The notes under the pieces were generated by a model. It searched no databases. It was not told where the DNA came from and saw only the letters and a program-made list of their open reading frames with translations. This document shows positions 1 to 7,236 of a DNA stretch of 37,535 bases, piece after piece. Every line of letters begins with the position of its first letter. The stretch's first letter is position 1. The DNA is from Ignavibacteriota bacterium. GTDB taxonomy: Bacteria > Bacteroidota > Ignavibacteria > Ignavibacteriales > Melioribacteraceae. Location of the stretch: the NCBI GenBank assembly GCA_013112585.1, contig JABFGH010000038.1:1-37535 (forward strand), written 5' to 3'. The translations under genes were made by a program, and so were the position numbers.

Positions 1-166
1 CACCCGGCTTTTTTTTATCCACACCATTATTCACCTCATTCAAAATTATGGTAATGTCATTGCTATACCGCCTTTTGGGAGAAGCAATCTCCAAATTTAA
101 CTTATGAATGAGATCACTTCGTCCGTCAGCTGACGGACTCGTGATGACAATTGTATTTTTGTGACA
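1..166. repeat. Direct repeat copy A (terminator 3' half plus about 150 bp)
   Basis: This stretch matches 4514-4679 at a constant offset of 4513 with four visible mismatches (positions 128, 144, 154 and 160). It begins with CACCCGGC and eight T, which in copy B is the descending arm of a rho-independent terminator. The window edge therefore probably cuts a second copy of that terminator, belonging to a gene just outside the window. An 18-bp perfect palindrome sits at 121-138 (GTCCGTCAG and its complement); copy B has the same arms around a GGCT centre. No open reading frame is supported here. Confidence 0.9.
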
Positions 167-200
167 TGCACGCTTAAGAATTTATGTGGAATCAAAAACT

Positions 201-245
201 ACACACCCCTTTAGTCCCCTCTCGAGAGGGGATTTAGGGGTGTGT
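201..245. repeat. 45-bp near-perfect palindrome
   Basis: The sequence reads from ACACACCCCT through a central CTCTCGAGAG to AGGGGTGTGT. Both arms are about 22 bases and differ only around the TTAG/TTTA step. It can form a long stem in either strand. It is not followed by a T tract, so it is not an obvious intrinsic terminator. It lies between the direct repeat and the first gene, and is absent from the matching place downstream of copy B. It could be a REP-like mobile palindrome or a transcription-associated structure. The rest of 246-394 is AT-rich leader with no recognised motif except the ribosome site at about 385-390. Confidence 0.85.
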
Positions 246-394
246 ATTATTACTTACTTTTGGAACAAACATAATATCAGACAATACATCTTAAATTTAA
301 ACTATTAAAATATCTAAATATTAATTTGATTTTAATTTTTACTTTTTCGCAAATTTCTTTTAGAGAAATTTCACAAACTGATAAAGGAGGAGTA

Positions 395-730
395 ATGAGA
401 GTAAAAACTATTTATAAGTTTTTTTCATCACGCAGCTATCAATTCCGGCACTTCCAAACACTCATTAAATTTGCTTTACTATTTCTTTTTATTATGGTGT
501 CTTCTAAAAATATAGAAGCACAAGTTATCATCAGGGAAAATGTAAAATTAGAATCAAAAAGTACCGAAGAATTACATTTTTGGATGACAGGTATATTTAA
601 TTATGATGCCGAGGATTTAGTTGCTGGGGAAACTGTAAATTTGCAAGTGGGCACAAAGATTATAATGGAATATTTTACCCTTATAATTTCCCGCCCGAAA
701 ATTCAAATGAGGTTATGGAATTTTCTATAG
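395..730 (+). CDS. Secreted protein, N-terminal fragment (frameshifted from the next ORF)
   Basis: The best start is ATG 395, ten bases after an AGGAGG ribosome site; the frame opens at an upstream non-ATG codon with no such site. The product begins with a basic stretch, a hydrophobic segment near residues 23-34 and a cleavage-like EAQ, so it looks like a Sec signal peptide followed by a short beta-rich stretch. After the GTGGGC at 647-652 the reading turns implausible and stops at 730. The other forward frame over the same bases gives HKDYNGIFYPYNFPPENSNE and joins smoothly to the ORF that begins at 715. One extra G in the GGG run at 649-651 would fuse both into one protein of about 654 residues. 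I infer a single gene broken by a one-base deletion, either real or a sequencing or assembly error. Confidence 0.7.
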   Translation: MRVKTIYKFFSSRSYQFRHFQTLIKFALLFLFIMVSSKNIEAQVIIRENVKLESKSTEELHFWMTGIFNYDAEDLVAGETVNLQVGTKIIMEYFTLIISRPKIQMRLWNFL

Positions 731-2358
731 TATACGGCGGTGAATATTGCAGTTTTGAGAATCCGGCTGGTGGATATTCAGATATTGTTCAAATGGATGC
801 GAATGGTATAGTTAACATTAACCTTAAACTTGAAGATAATTTTAACATCAGCACTACGGAAATTATATTAAAATTTGAAGCATGCGGCTCTTCATGTTAT
901 GGCTATGATAAAAGCAATAAACCAAAAAATGCTGGAAATGAGTTCTTGCTATCTGTCGACTGTCCTCCAGCACCAACACCAGAAGAGTGCTTGCAATGGG
1001 GAGGAGCGGTGCCTGGGTATACACATTATAACGCGCTTGATTATATACCTTCAGATCCAACGCACGAAATTTTGCTTGGCGAATCAAAATATTTTGAAAC
1101 ATTGAATCATCCATCAGATCCGAACAAAATTATAATTACAGATGCCAATGGACCAACACTTTCTACCGGTGCTCTTACTAATGTAGAGTGGGTTGTTAGC
1201 AATGTTGTGGGAGACAGATTGGGAGTTTACTATGAAATAGAGAAACCACAATCTATAAATCCACCTGCAAATCTTTTGCCTTCGGGATTAATTAGAATTA
1301 TTGGACGTTTTTATGAAGAGAATAAAGAATACATCGTCAAATTAGAAGTAAATGACTTAAATTCGAACCCGGTTAGGTCAACTAGCATACTATTAAAAGT
1401 TGTAAGACCATTCCAATTGGGTAATTCTCCAAATGCAATAGCTAGAAGAATGGCTCTTGATATTTATGGAGTAACTTATAATGTCGATGATATTTGTATT
1501 AAATATGGTGGTGAATTTGGTATACCTCCTCAGTACTTTAAGGCTCATTTTCATAAAGAATCTCCCCTCATAAATAATATGCTGTATCCACCTTTCAGAT
1601 ATGAACCATGGTCCGCTGAATTATGGACTAACCTTGCTCATGACTACGAAGATGGACATTTTTGGGTTACTGAGAATAATATGGGTTCTGGCCATCAAGT
1701 ACCAACTGACCATCAAAATTTAAGGTATATGGATTATGTTAATACGCCGCATTCTGTATGGTGGTTCATAGAACAATTTTCTAAATTAGTTCATAATGAA
1801 CCACCTGGTGGTGAAAGTTTATTTGGCGAATACAGCCCCACAACTGGATTGTTTAGTTTTATATATTATAAACCCAGTAAAGAATATAGATTAATTAGGG
1901 AAGAAGTTTATGACTATTTTTCTTTAGACACAGAAGACAATGATCCTGAAATTAATAATACATTTGTGAATACTGATTTTATTGAGTTTATGAGAGATAG
2001 CTATTTAGGCGTAGGCTTGGATAATCGAATGGCTCAATCTAGGATAGCAAGTTCGTATAGCCCACTACAACTAATGTATACTACAGCTGAACATAATCTT
2101 GATTACGGGACAAATCCAGAAAATGCTCCTGAATATCTCAGTATTCCAAGTGTGTATTGGCCATTTATTCTGTCCAATCTTATAAGAGTGCGTCAAGAAG
2201 TACTTCCTGCTAATGAAGATGTATATGGAATTGACTGGACAGATGGTCATAATGAGGTATTCTTTAGAACTTATGAAGAATGGAATTCAGCAGACTATGC
2301 AGAAGAATTAATTGATTTTTCAAACCTTTATTATCTTCCAATGAGGGAGCAACAATGA
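715..2358 (+). CDS. Secreted protein with lytic-transglycosylase-like C-terminal half (main fragment)
   Basis: This is the 547-residue remainder of the frameshifted gene whose signal peptide is at 395-730; ATG 715 is only the first ATG in this frame and has no ribosome site. The first half is beta-rich and cysteine-containing (CGSSCYGYD, DCPPAPTPEEC), with an Ig-like look near residues 140-235. The second half has two short motifs reminiscent of lytic transglycosylases: a glutamate in FKAHFHKES (residue 282 here, about 389 in the joined protein) and a later SYSPLQLMYTTA, similar to the G-x-MQ motif. Some 160 residues separate them, more than in ordinary SLT domains, so the assignment is tentative. 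There is no T9SS sorting domain. The stop overlaps the next start as ATGA, with a GAGGGAG ribosome site inside this gene, implying translational coupling. Confidence 0.75.
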   Translation: MEFSIVYGGEYCSFENPAGGYSDIVQMDANGIVNINLKLEDNFNISTTEIILKFEACGSSCYGYDKSNKPKNAGNEFLLSVDCPPAPTPEECLQWGGAVPGYTHYNALDYIPSDPTHEILLGESKYFETLNHPSDPNKIIITDANGPTLSTGALTNVEWVVSNVVGDRLGVYYEIEKPQSINPPANLLPSGLIRIIGRFYEENKEYIVKLEVNDLNSNPVRSTSILLKVVRPFQLGNSPNAIARRMALDIYGVTYNVDDICIKYGGEFGIPPQYFKAHFHKESPLINNMLYPPFRYEPWSAELWTNLAHDYEDGHFWVTENNMGSGHQVPTDHQNLRYMDYVNTPHSVWWFIEQFSKLVHNEPPGGESLFGEYSPTTGLFSFIYYKPSKEYRLIREEVYDYFSLDTEDNDPEINNTFVNTDFIEFMRDSYLGVGLDNRMAQSRIASSYSPLQLMYTTAEHNLDYGTNPENAPEYLSIPSVYWPFILSNLIRVRQEVLPANEDVYGIDWTDGHNEVFFRTYEEWNSADYAEELIDFSNLYYLPMREQQ

Positions 2359-3803
2359 AAAAACTAATAGCTTATATATTATTAACCATATTTCTATTTA
2401 TAAACACTAATGCACAGGTTGAACTTCCAGGTGTAACTGAAGAACTTAGGGTAGAAATACAAATTGCTTTAGATGCGCTTACTCAAAATTCTTTTCAATT
2501 AGGCTCAGTATTAAATGTCGAAAGTAGTCTTGGGGATTGTATGGACCCATTATTTTATCCAAGCTATGACTCCTTTGAGGATCCTTATAATACATTATTA
2601 GCTAGTATTGTGTTCACAGCTTCCAATAGAGATATAATAACATCTGATTACTCAGATTGTCTAATTGGTATTTATAAAAATGATAATATATTTTGGACCA
2701 CACCTCTGACCGATGGCATTAAGGGAAATCAAACACCAGGAATCATTTGGTCAATAAAGGATATTAATGATAATGGGAAAGTGGAAATCATATCCAGTTG
2801 GATTCAAGGAGCGGGTGGAATTCCAAATTTGCGTTATTTAATACTGACTTGGGATGGAACCGACGGGGTACTAATAAACTCAACCAATTCACTTGGATAT
2901 TCAGCAATTAGAACTAAAGTATCAAATGGGATTTCTTATGTGGATGTTGAGGGAGATGGTATTTGGGAACTTCAAGTTGGTGAATTTGATCGGAGCCAAG
3001 ATGAAGAAATTATTACAACCTACTCATGGAATGGAAGTGAATATGGCAGGTGGCCGGATACTCCGCAGCCCCAAGGAATGGCAGTTGTGCCTAGGAATTT
3101 TATTAATGCTAATATAAGTGCTAGTTGTAATAATGGAACCTATATTTATACTATTAATAGTGTAGGCGGTCGTTTTCAAAATATTAATACTTTTGCTATT
3201 GATCAAGAAATTGAAAGTATAAATTTTCTTTCAACCCGATATTCCTGGAAAACTCTAAACTCATTTTCGCTATTTGTTTGGAAGAACTATCCTCGCGCTG
3301 GCTGTAATTATATTCACCCAGGTGAGCAAAGTTCTGAATTTGTGATTGAAGCTGTTGAATCTTTACCAGTCATTGTTAATTCATATTTGGCTGGATGGAA
3401 TGGCAGCGTAAGTAGAACAAATACTAGTTTAGCAACACTACCTACAAACTCATTCCAAGGACGCACAATAGCCCCCAAAACCATCCCCAACCCATTTGAC
3501 CCATTAGCATTTATTGATAACATGATAGATATGGGTGATGAGGCTGAGAGTTTAGATTGGATTGGTACACCGGGTATTGAGGATCAAGTATGGAGCAGTC
3601 TTAAAACAAAACTTAATAATACCTATGATTATATTGACGACAGCAATTACAGAAATGCAGAGCAAGAACTTGATAGTTTTTTAACTGCTGTTGAAGATTA
3701 TTACAAAGGAAGAACGCAATATATGACAAGTGAGGGTTATGCATTAATGAACATTAATGGTGAATACTTAATTGACTATGTTAGAACTTTTGTAAAAAAT
3801 TAG
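2355..3803 (+). CDS. Secreted protein with FG-GAP-like segment and FIMAH-like C-terminal helices
   Basis: The 482-residue product starts with a clear signal peptide (MKKLIAYILLTIFLFINTNA, then Q). Around residues 135-215 there are acidic D-x-N-x-G and D-x-E-G-D-G-x-W-E stretches (DINDNGKVEI, DVEGDGIWEL) resembling calcium-binding FG-GAP/VCBS blades. The C-terminal 90 residues (VWSSLKTKLNNTYDYIDDSN onward) form amphipathic helices with the pattern of FIMAH-type domains: AEQELDSFLTAVEDYYKG and a final ALMNINGEYLIDYV. No T9SS sorting domain is present, so it may stay periplasmic or associate with a partner. It overlaps the upstream gene by four bases and precedes the small sorting-domain protein by nine bases, so the three probably form one transcript. 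The function is unknown; the domain calls are by eye. Confidence 0.85.
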   Translation: MKKLIAYILLTIFLFINTNAQVELPGVTEELRVEIQIALDALTQNSFQLGSVLNVESSLGDCMDPLFYPSYDSFEDPYNTLLASIVFTASNRDIITSDYSDCLIGIYKNDNIFWTTPLTDGIKGNQTPGIIWSIKDINDNGKVEIISSWIQGAGGIPNLRYLILTWDGTDGVLINSTNSLGYSAIRTKVSNGISYVDVEGDGIWELQVGEFDRSQDEEIITTYSWNGSEYGRWPDTPQPQGMAVVPRNFINANISASCNNGTYIYTINSVGGRFQNINTFAIDQEIESINFLSTRYSWKTLNSFSLFVWKNYPRAGCNYIHPGEQSSEFVIEAVESLPVIVNSYLAGWNGSVSRTNTSLATLPTNSFQGRTIAPKTIPNPFDPLAFIDNMIDMGDEAESLDWIGTPGIEDQVWSSLKTKLNNTYDYIDDSNYRNAEQELDSFLTAVEDYYKGRTQYMTSEGYALMNINGEYLIDYVRTFVKN

Positions 3804-3812
3804 GGGGTTTCA

Positions 3813-4457
3813 ATGAAAATAATTCAAGTAGTGTTATGCATTTTTACTCTATCCATTAATTTAATAGGCCAAACAATTTACAATGTAGAACCCGGCTCTA
3901 AGGATAATCAAATAATTCTATCGTTAATTTCTGATAAAAGTGAAAACACTCAAAAATTATCTCAAGCAAGTATTTATGCTTTAACCAATAGTAAATATAT
4001 TTCATTAAGCTCAACTGAAATTAGGGTGGCATTAACCGGTGAGGAGCAGGCGGCTGTATTTACTTTTGATGCAGCTCGAGACGCAGAAATAAACTTGCAA
4101 GAAAAAATAAGTTTGTTGATAAAAGATAATTTGGATAATACATTCACAAAAGATATTTTTATTAAATATACAGGTCCAACTGTGTTTAAACTTGAACAGA
4201 ATTATCCTAATCCATTTAATCCATCAACAAAAATTCAATATCAGCTTTCGAAACAAAGTGAAGTAAAATTATTTGTATATGATTTACTTGGACGTAGAGT
4301 TCAAAATATTGTAAATGAAATACAGGAAGCCGGTTATTACGAAATCGATTTCAATGCATCAAATCTATCAAGCGGTGTTTACTTCTACACAATTGAAGCA
4401 ATTGGTGTTGACGGAACAAACTTTGTATCATCAAAGAAAATGATGTTAATGAAGTAG
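3813..4457 (+). CDS. Small T9SS cargo protein (Ig-like domain plus Por sorting domain)
   Basis: This 214-residue product has a signal peptide (MKIIQVVLCIFTLSINLIG, then Q), a beta-sandwich-like region at about 20-120, and a canonical T9SS type A sorting domain from about residue 125: LEQNYPNPFNPSTKI, a VYDLLGRRV strand, NLSSGVYFYTI, and the terminal SSKKMMLMK. In characterised T9SS such C-terminal domains direct export across the outer membrane and are then removed. A GGGGG ribosome site lies 5-9 bases before the ATG. It is the last gene of the cassette and is followed by a strong terminator. The passenger is too small to be an obvious enzyme; it could be an adhesin, an anchor, or a structural partner of the two proteins encoded upstream. 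Confidence 0.92.
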   Translation: MKIIQVVLCIFTLSINLIGQTIYNVEPGSKDNQIILSLISDKSENTQKLSQASIYALTNSKYISLSSTEIRVALTGEEQAAVFTFDAARDAEINLQEKISLLIKDNLDNTFTKDIFIKYTGPTVFKLEQNYPNPFNPSTKIQYQLSKQSEVKLFVYDLLGRRVQNIVNEIQEAGYYEIDFNASNLSSGVYFYTIEAIGVDGTNFVSSKKMMLMK

Positions 4458-4500
4458 TTAGGAGTTAGAATTTAGTAGTCAGTAGAAAGGATTATTAATC

Positions 4501-4530
4501 AGCCGGGTTGAAACACCCGGCTTTTTTTTA
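4501..4530 (+). terminator. Rho-independent terminator of the 395-4457 cassette
   Basis: A perfect 8-bp stem (AGCCGGGT at 4501-4508 with ACCCGGCT at 4515-4522), a six-base loop, and a run of T immediately after. It lies 44 bases past the stop of the small T9SS cargo gene. Its descending half is also the first bases of the 166-bp direct repeat. Confidence 0.95.
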
Positions 4531-4679
4531 TCCACACCATTATTCACCTCATTCAAAATTATGGTAATGTCATTGCTATACCGCCTTTTGGGAGAAGCAA
4601 TCTCCAAATTTAACTTATGAATGAGATCACTTCGTCCGTCGGCTGACGGACTCGTGTTGACAATTGAATTTTGGTGACA
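4514..4679. repeat. Direct repeat copy B
   Basis: Near-identical to 1-166 (four mismatches). It starts inside the terminator and ends at about GGTGACA. The remaining gap to the HydE gene (4680-4907) has a weak further resemblance to the start of the window (GTGTGTTATTATTTAC here, GTGTATTATTACTTA at 241-255), as if copy A later acquired the 45-bp palindrome. Apart from that, 4680-4907 is AT-rich with no gene or clear promoter that I can support. Confidence 0.9.
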
Positions 4680-4907
4680 GCCGCGTAAGTCCAGATTGAC
4701 GGAAGGTGGGCGTGTGTTATTATTTACACAAAATTAATCACTCATATCTTTCCAATTCAAAATTATCATTCTTGTTTTTAAGAATTGATAACCTTAACAA
4801 ATCATTTTTCAGCTAAAAATTAACATTTTCTTTTATGGTACGCTTATTGAAAAAATACTATTTGAGAAAATAGAGTCCCGTTTTTGATTTATAAAATATG
4901 AAGTAAT

Positions 4908-5915
4908 TTGTTAACTGATTCAGCCTTACATAGCGATACATTATTTAGCCGAGAGCAATTAATTCGTCTTTTCAATTCAGAGGACGAATCCGAATTATGC
5001 CGATTGATAAATGACGCTGAAAATAAAATTGTTAGTAATTTTGATAATTCGATTAAATTAATCGGACAGATAAATTTTTCTAATTATTGTGAAGAAAATT
5101 GCAACTATTGCGATTTGCGTGAAGAGAATTTTTCGCTCGATAGAACAAGATTTACTGCTGATGAAATTATAAATAAGGCAATTCAAGTATCAAATCTTGG
5201 ATTAAAAACAATTGTTCTAGAATCGGGCAAAGACACCTATTTTGATACTGATATTATTGCCTACATTATATATTCGATTAAACAAAAAGCGGATATTTCT
5301 ATCATACTATCTTTAGGTGAGCGCGGTTTTGAAGAATATAAAAGATGGAAACTTGCAGGTGCTGATTCTTATCTGCTAAAATTTGAGACCTCCAATCCGC
5401 AGCTTTTTTCTAAAGTTCATAACGGTATGAATTTGGATGTTAGATTAAGGCATCTAAGCTATCTTAAAAAAGTTGGGTTTAATGTAGGCAGCGGCAGCAT
5501 TATAGGTTTACCGAATCAAACTATCGGGGATATGGTAAATGATATTTTTCTTTGTGATGAACTGGAGTTAGATTTTTGTGTTTTTTCTTCCTTTATTCCA
5601 CAGCCCTTTACACCAATGCAAAATAGCAGTGAATGCAGCGAGAATCTGCTTGTTAAGTTTTTAACATTGTCACGGCTCGTTTTGTCATCTAAGGATATCT
5701 CATTCCTTTCGGTTAATGAATCAGGTTTTAGTAAATACAATTCAACCGGGTTAAAATCGGGGATGAATATCACAATTTTAAGCTTTCCTTTTGACATTGA
5801 GGAAGATTCACTCTTACTCTATCCATCCAAAAAAAAAAGAAAAAAAAGTCCTTCAGAAATCCACTCAGATATGAAAATTATGGTTGAGGGACTGGGAAAA
5901 AAAGTAGCAGGGTGA
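4908..5915 (+). CDS. hydE: HydE-like radical SAM enzyme ([FeFe]-hydrogenase maturase family)
   Basis: The product is a 335-residue radical SAM protein. The cluster motif CEENCNYC gives cysteines 61, 65 and 68 (C-x3-C-x2-C). Downstream, LSLGERGFEEYKRWKLAGAD, LLKFETSNPQLFSKVH, GSGSIIGLPNQTIGDMV and SSFIPQPFTP follow the order and spacing of HydE proteins. HydE acts with HydF and HydG to build the H-cluster of [FeFe]-hydrogenase; PylB is a related family with similar motifs. No hydF, hydG or hydrogenase gene is in the window. The start is TTG: an in-frame stop lies just upstream, and the distance from TTG to the first cysteine matches full-length HydE. The C-terminal part, after about residue 270, is divergent and ends in a lysine-rich stretch coded by long A runs at about 5828-5846, a place where a frameshift error is possible. 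Confidence is high for the family, moderate for the exact role. Confidence 0.85.
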   Translation: MLTDSALHSDTLFSREQLIRLFNSEDESELCRLINDAENKIVSNFDNSIKLIGQINFSNYCEENCNYCDLREENFSLDRTRFTADEIINKAIQVSNLGLKTIVLESGKDTYFDTDIIAYIIYSIKQKADISIILSLGERGFEEYKRWKLAGADSYLLKFETSNPQLFSKVHNGMNLDVRLRHLSYLKKVGFNVGSGSIIGLPNQTIGDMVNDIFLCDELELDFCVFSSFIPQPFTPMQNSSECSENLLVKFLTLSRLVLSSKDISFLSVNESGFSKYNSTGLKSGMNITILSFPFDIEEDSLLLYPSKKKRKKSPSEIHSDMKIMVEGLGKKVAG

Positions 5916-5922
5916 GTATTTA

Positions 5923-6263
5923 GTTGCAGGTTTGCAGGTTGCAGGTTAAAAGATTGAAAGATTACAAGCTTGCCTACCACTGGTAGGATTGAAAGATTAA
6001 AAGATTAAAAGATTGAAAGATTACAAGATTACAAAATTGAAAGATTGCCTACCGGAGGTAGGATTGAAAGACGAGGGTTAGTTTGAGAAGTTATACATTT
6101 TAAAATCATAATGAAATTGTAAATCGAAATTTATTTCGAGATTCTACAATAAATTACAACAGAATTCCAAACGCAGTTTGGGATTGCAGCGCCACCAGTC
6201 AGCCGACAGACTCCTCCCAATGGTCTTGCTTCTGATTTCTGAATTCTGGATTCTGAATTCTTG
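5923..6263. repeat. Composite repeat, left arm of inverted pair
   Basis: From left to right: TTGCAGGT-type tandem units, a low-complexity run of AGATTGAAAG/AGATTACAAG units carrying two hairpins (CCTACCA/TGGTAGG at 5973-5987 and CCTACC/GGTAGG at 6048-6062), GACGAGGGTTAG, a CGAAATTTATTTCG palindrome-like word, AATTCCAAACGC, GACAGACTCCTCCCAATGG and GAATTCTG-type units. The same modules occur in reverse complement and in the matching order at 8155-8449, so the two arms flank the TPR and DUF58 genes. No gene is supported here. Confidence 0.8.
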
Positions 6264-6726
6264 ATTCTGGATCCCGCCAAAATATCGGCGGGCAGGTCTG
6301 AATTCTGAATCTAAGGTGGTTGAGTAATCCCGCTATGCGGGATGTATCGAAACAACCGCCATGCATGGTTGCACCCCTCATTCCATCGCTCCGGCTTCTG
6401 GATCCAAGTCGTTGGTTTCAAGTTGCAGGTTGGAAGGTTGAAAGAATTTTAAGATTAGATTGCGCTATAATTACTGGATTAATTCTTAATTTTCGCGGCT
6501 ATCGAAATAAATTTCGATTTACAAATGTAACCTGAAATTTATTTCTTGAGGTGAAAAGAATTTCAATTAAATTCTTTTACCTCTACCTGCGGCATGCAGG
6601 TTTGACCTTTCACTTTTGACTTCTCACTTTTCACATTAAAAAAATATTTATTATTATATTTTTTCATTTTTTAATAGATAGTATATTAGAATAGTAAATG
6701 ATTACTTTTAACAAAATGGTAGTGAA
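6264..6726. other. Intergenic region with further short hairpins
   Basis: This gap before the TPR lipoprotein gene contains several palindromes: CCCGCC/GGCGGG at about 6273-6292, CCCGC/GCGGG at about 6329-6340, the word TCGAAATAAATTTCGA at about 6498-6513 (also in both composite arms), and an ACCTGC/GCAGGT pair at about 6585-6601. Further TTGCAGGTTGGAAGG units lie at 6422-6440. The last 90 bases are AT-rich and probably hold the promoter for the following operon, but no sigma-factor boxes are clear enough to mark. The short open frames across this region are made of repeat sequence and are not genes. Confidence 0.6.
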
Positions 6727-7236
6727 ATGAAAAAAATCTTCTTAAGTGCTAATATTATATTTTTAATTCTTTTAACAGCATGCGGTACAAAAACGGAAAG
6801 TGAATTATTTGATGAAGCACAAAAAAATATAGACGAGAAAAATTATACAGAGGCTTTAACAAATTTTGAAATGATTGTTGAAAAGTATCCTAACGGTAAA
6901 TATACCGAAGGCGCAATATTAGAAATCGGCAAGCTCTACCATGGCAAGGTTGTAAAAAATATTACAGAAAGCGAAAGCATGAAAAAAGCTGTAGAATATT
7001 ACAAACAGGTATTTGAAAAATACCCGGAGCATAAGGATGCAAAACAGGCAATGTTTATGGCGGGTTTTATATTAGCAAATGATATTAAAGATTATGATCA
7101 GGCACGTGAAATTTATAATAAATTTATTGAAAAATACCCCGATAGTGAATTGGCGTTTTCCGCTAAATCTGAATTAGAAAATTTGGGCAAAGACCCGGAA
7201 GAAATTTTACAGAGCAAATCTGCAAAAGCTCAATGA
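6727..7236 (+). CDS. TPR-repeat outer-membrane or periplasmic lipoprotein (BamD/YbgF-like)
   Basis: This 169-residue protein begins with a lipoprotein signal: hydrophobic segment and lipobox L16-T-A-C19, so it is probably lipidated at Cys19. The mature part is helical with three TPR-like units: ELFDEAQKNIDEKNYTEAL, the YYKQVFEKYPEHKDAKQAMF unit, and DYDQAREIYNKFIEKYPDSE. The FEKYP-type helix ends are typical of the BamD/YbgF class of envelope TPR proteins, but it is shorter than BamD (about 240 residues). Its stop overlaps the start of the DUF58 gene as ATGA, so the two are probably co-translated and may act together at the envelope. The ribosome site is weak. The exact role is unknown. Confidence 0.9.
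   Translation: MKKIFLSANIIFLILLTACGTKTESELFDEAQKNIDEKNYTEALTNFEMIVEKYPNGKYTEGAILEIGKLYHGKVVKNITESESMKKAVEYYKQVFEKYPEHKDAKQAMFMAGFILANDIKDYDQAREIYNKFIEKYPDSELAFSAKSELENLGKDPEEILQSKSAKAQ

Noticed and set aside
1-4679. Insertion sequence or composite transposon
   Set aside because: The bounding repeats are direct and there is no transposase, terminal inverted repeat or target duplication visible.
5923-6070. CRISPR-like array
   Set aside because: Units are short, contiguous and of uneven length with no unique spacers; no cas gene is near.
6199-6535. Two short open frames on opposite strands within the intergenic repeats
   Set aside because: Their translations are made of the repeat words and hairpins and look like no protein; no ribosome sites.
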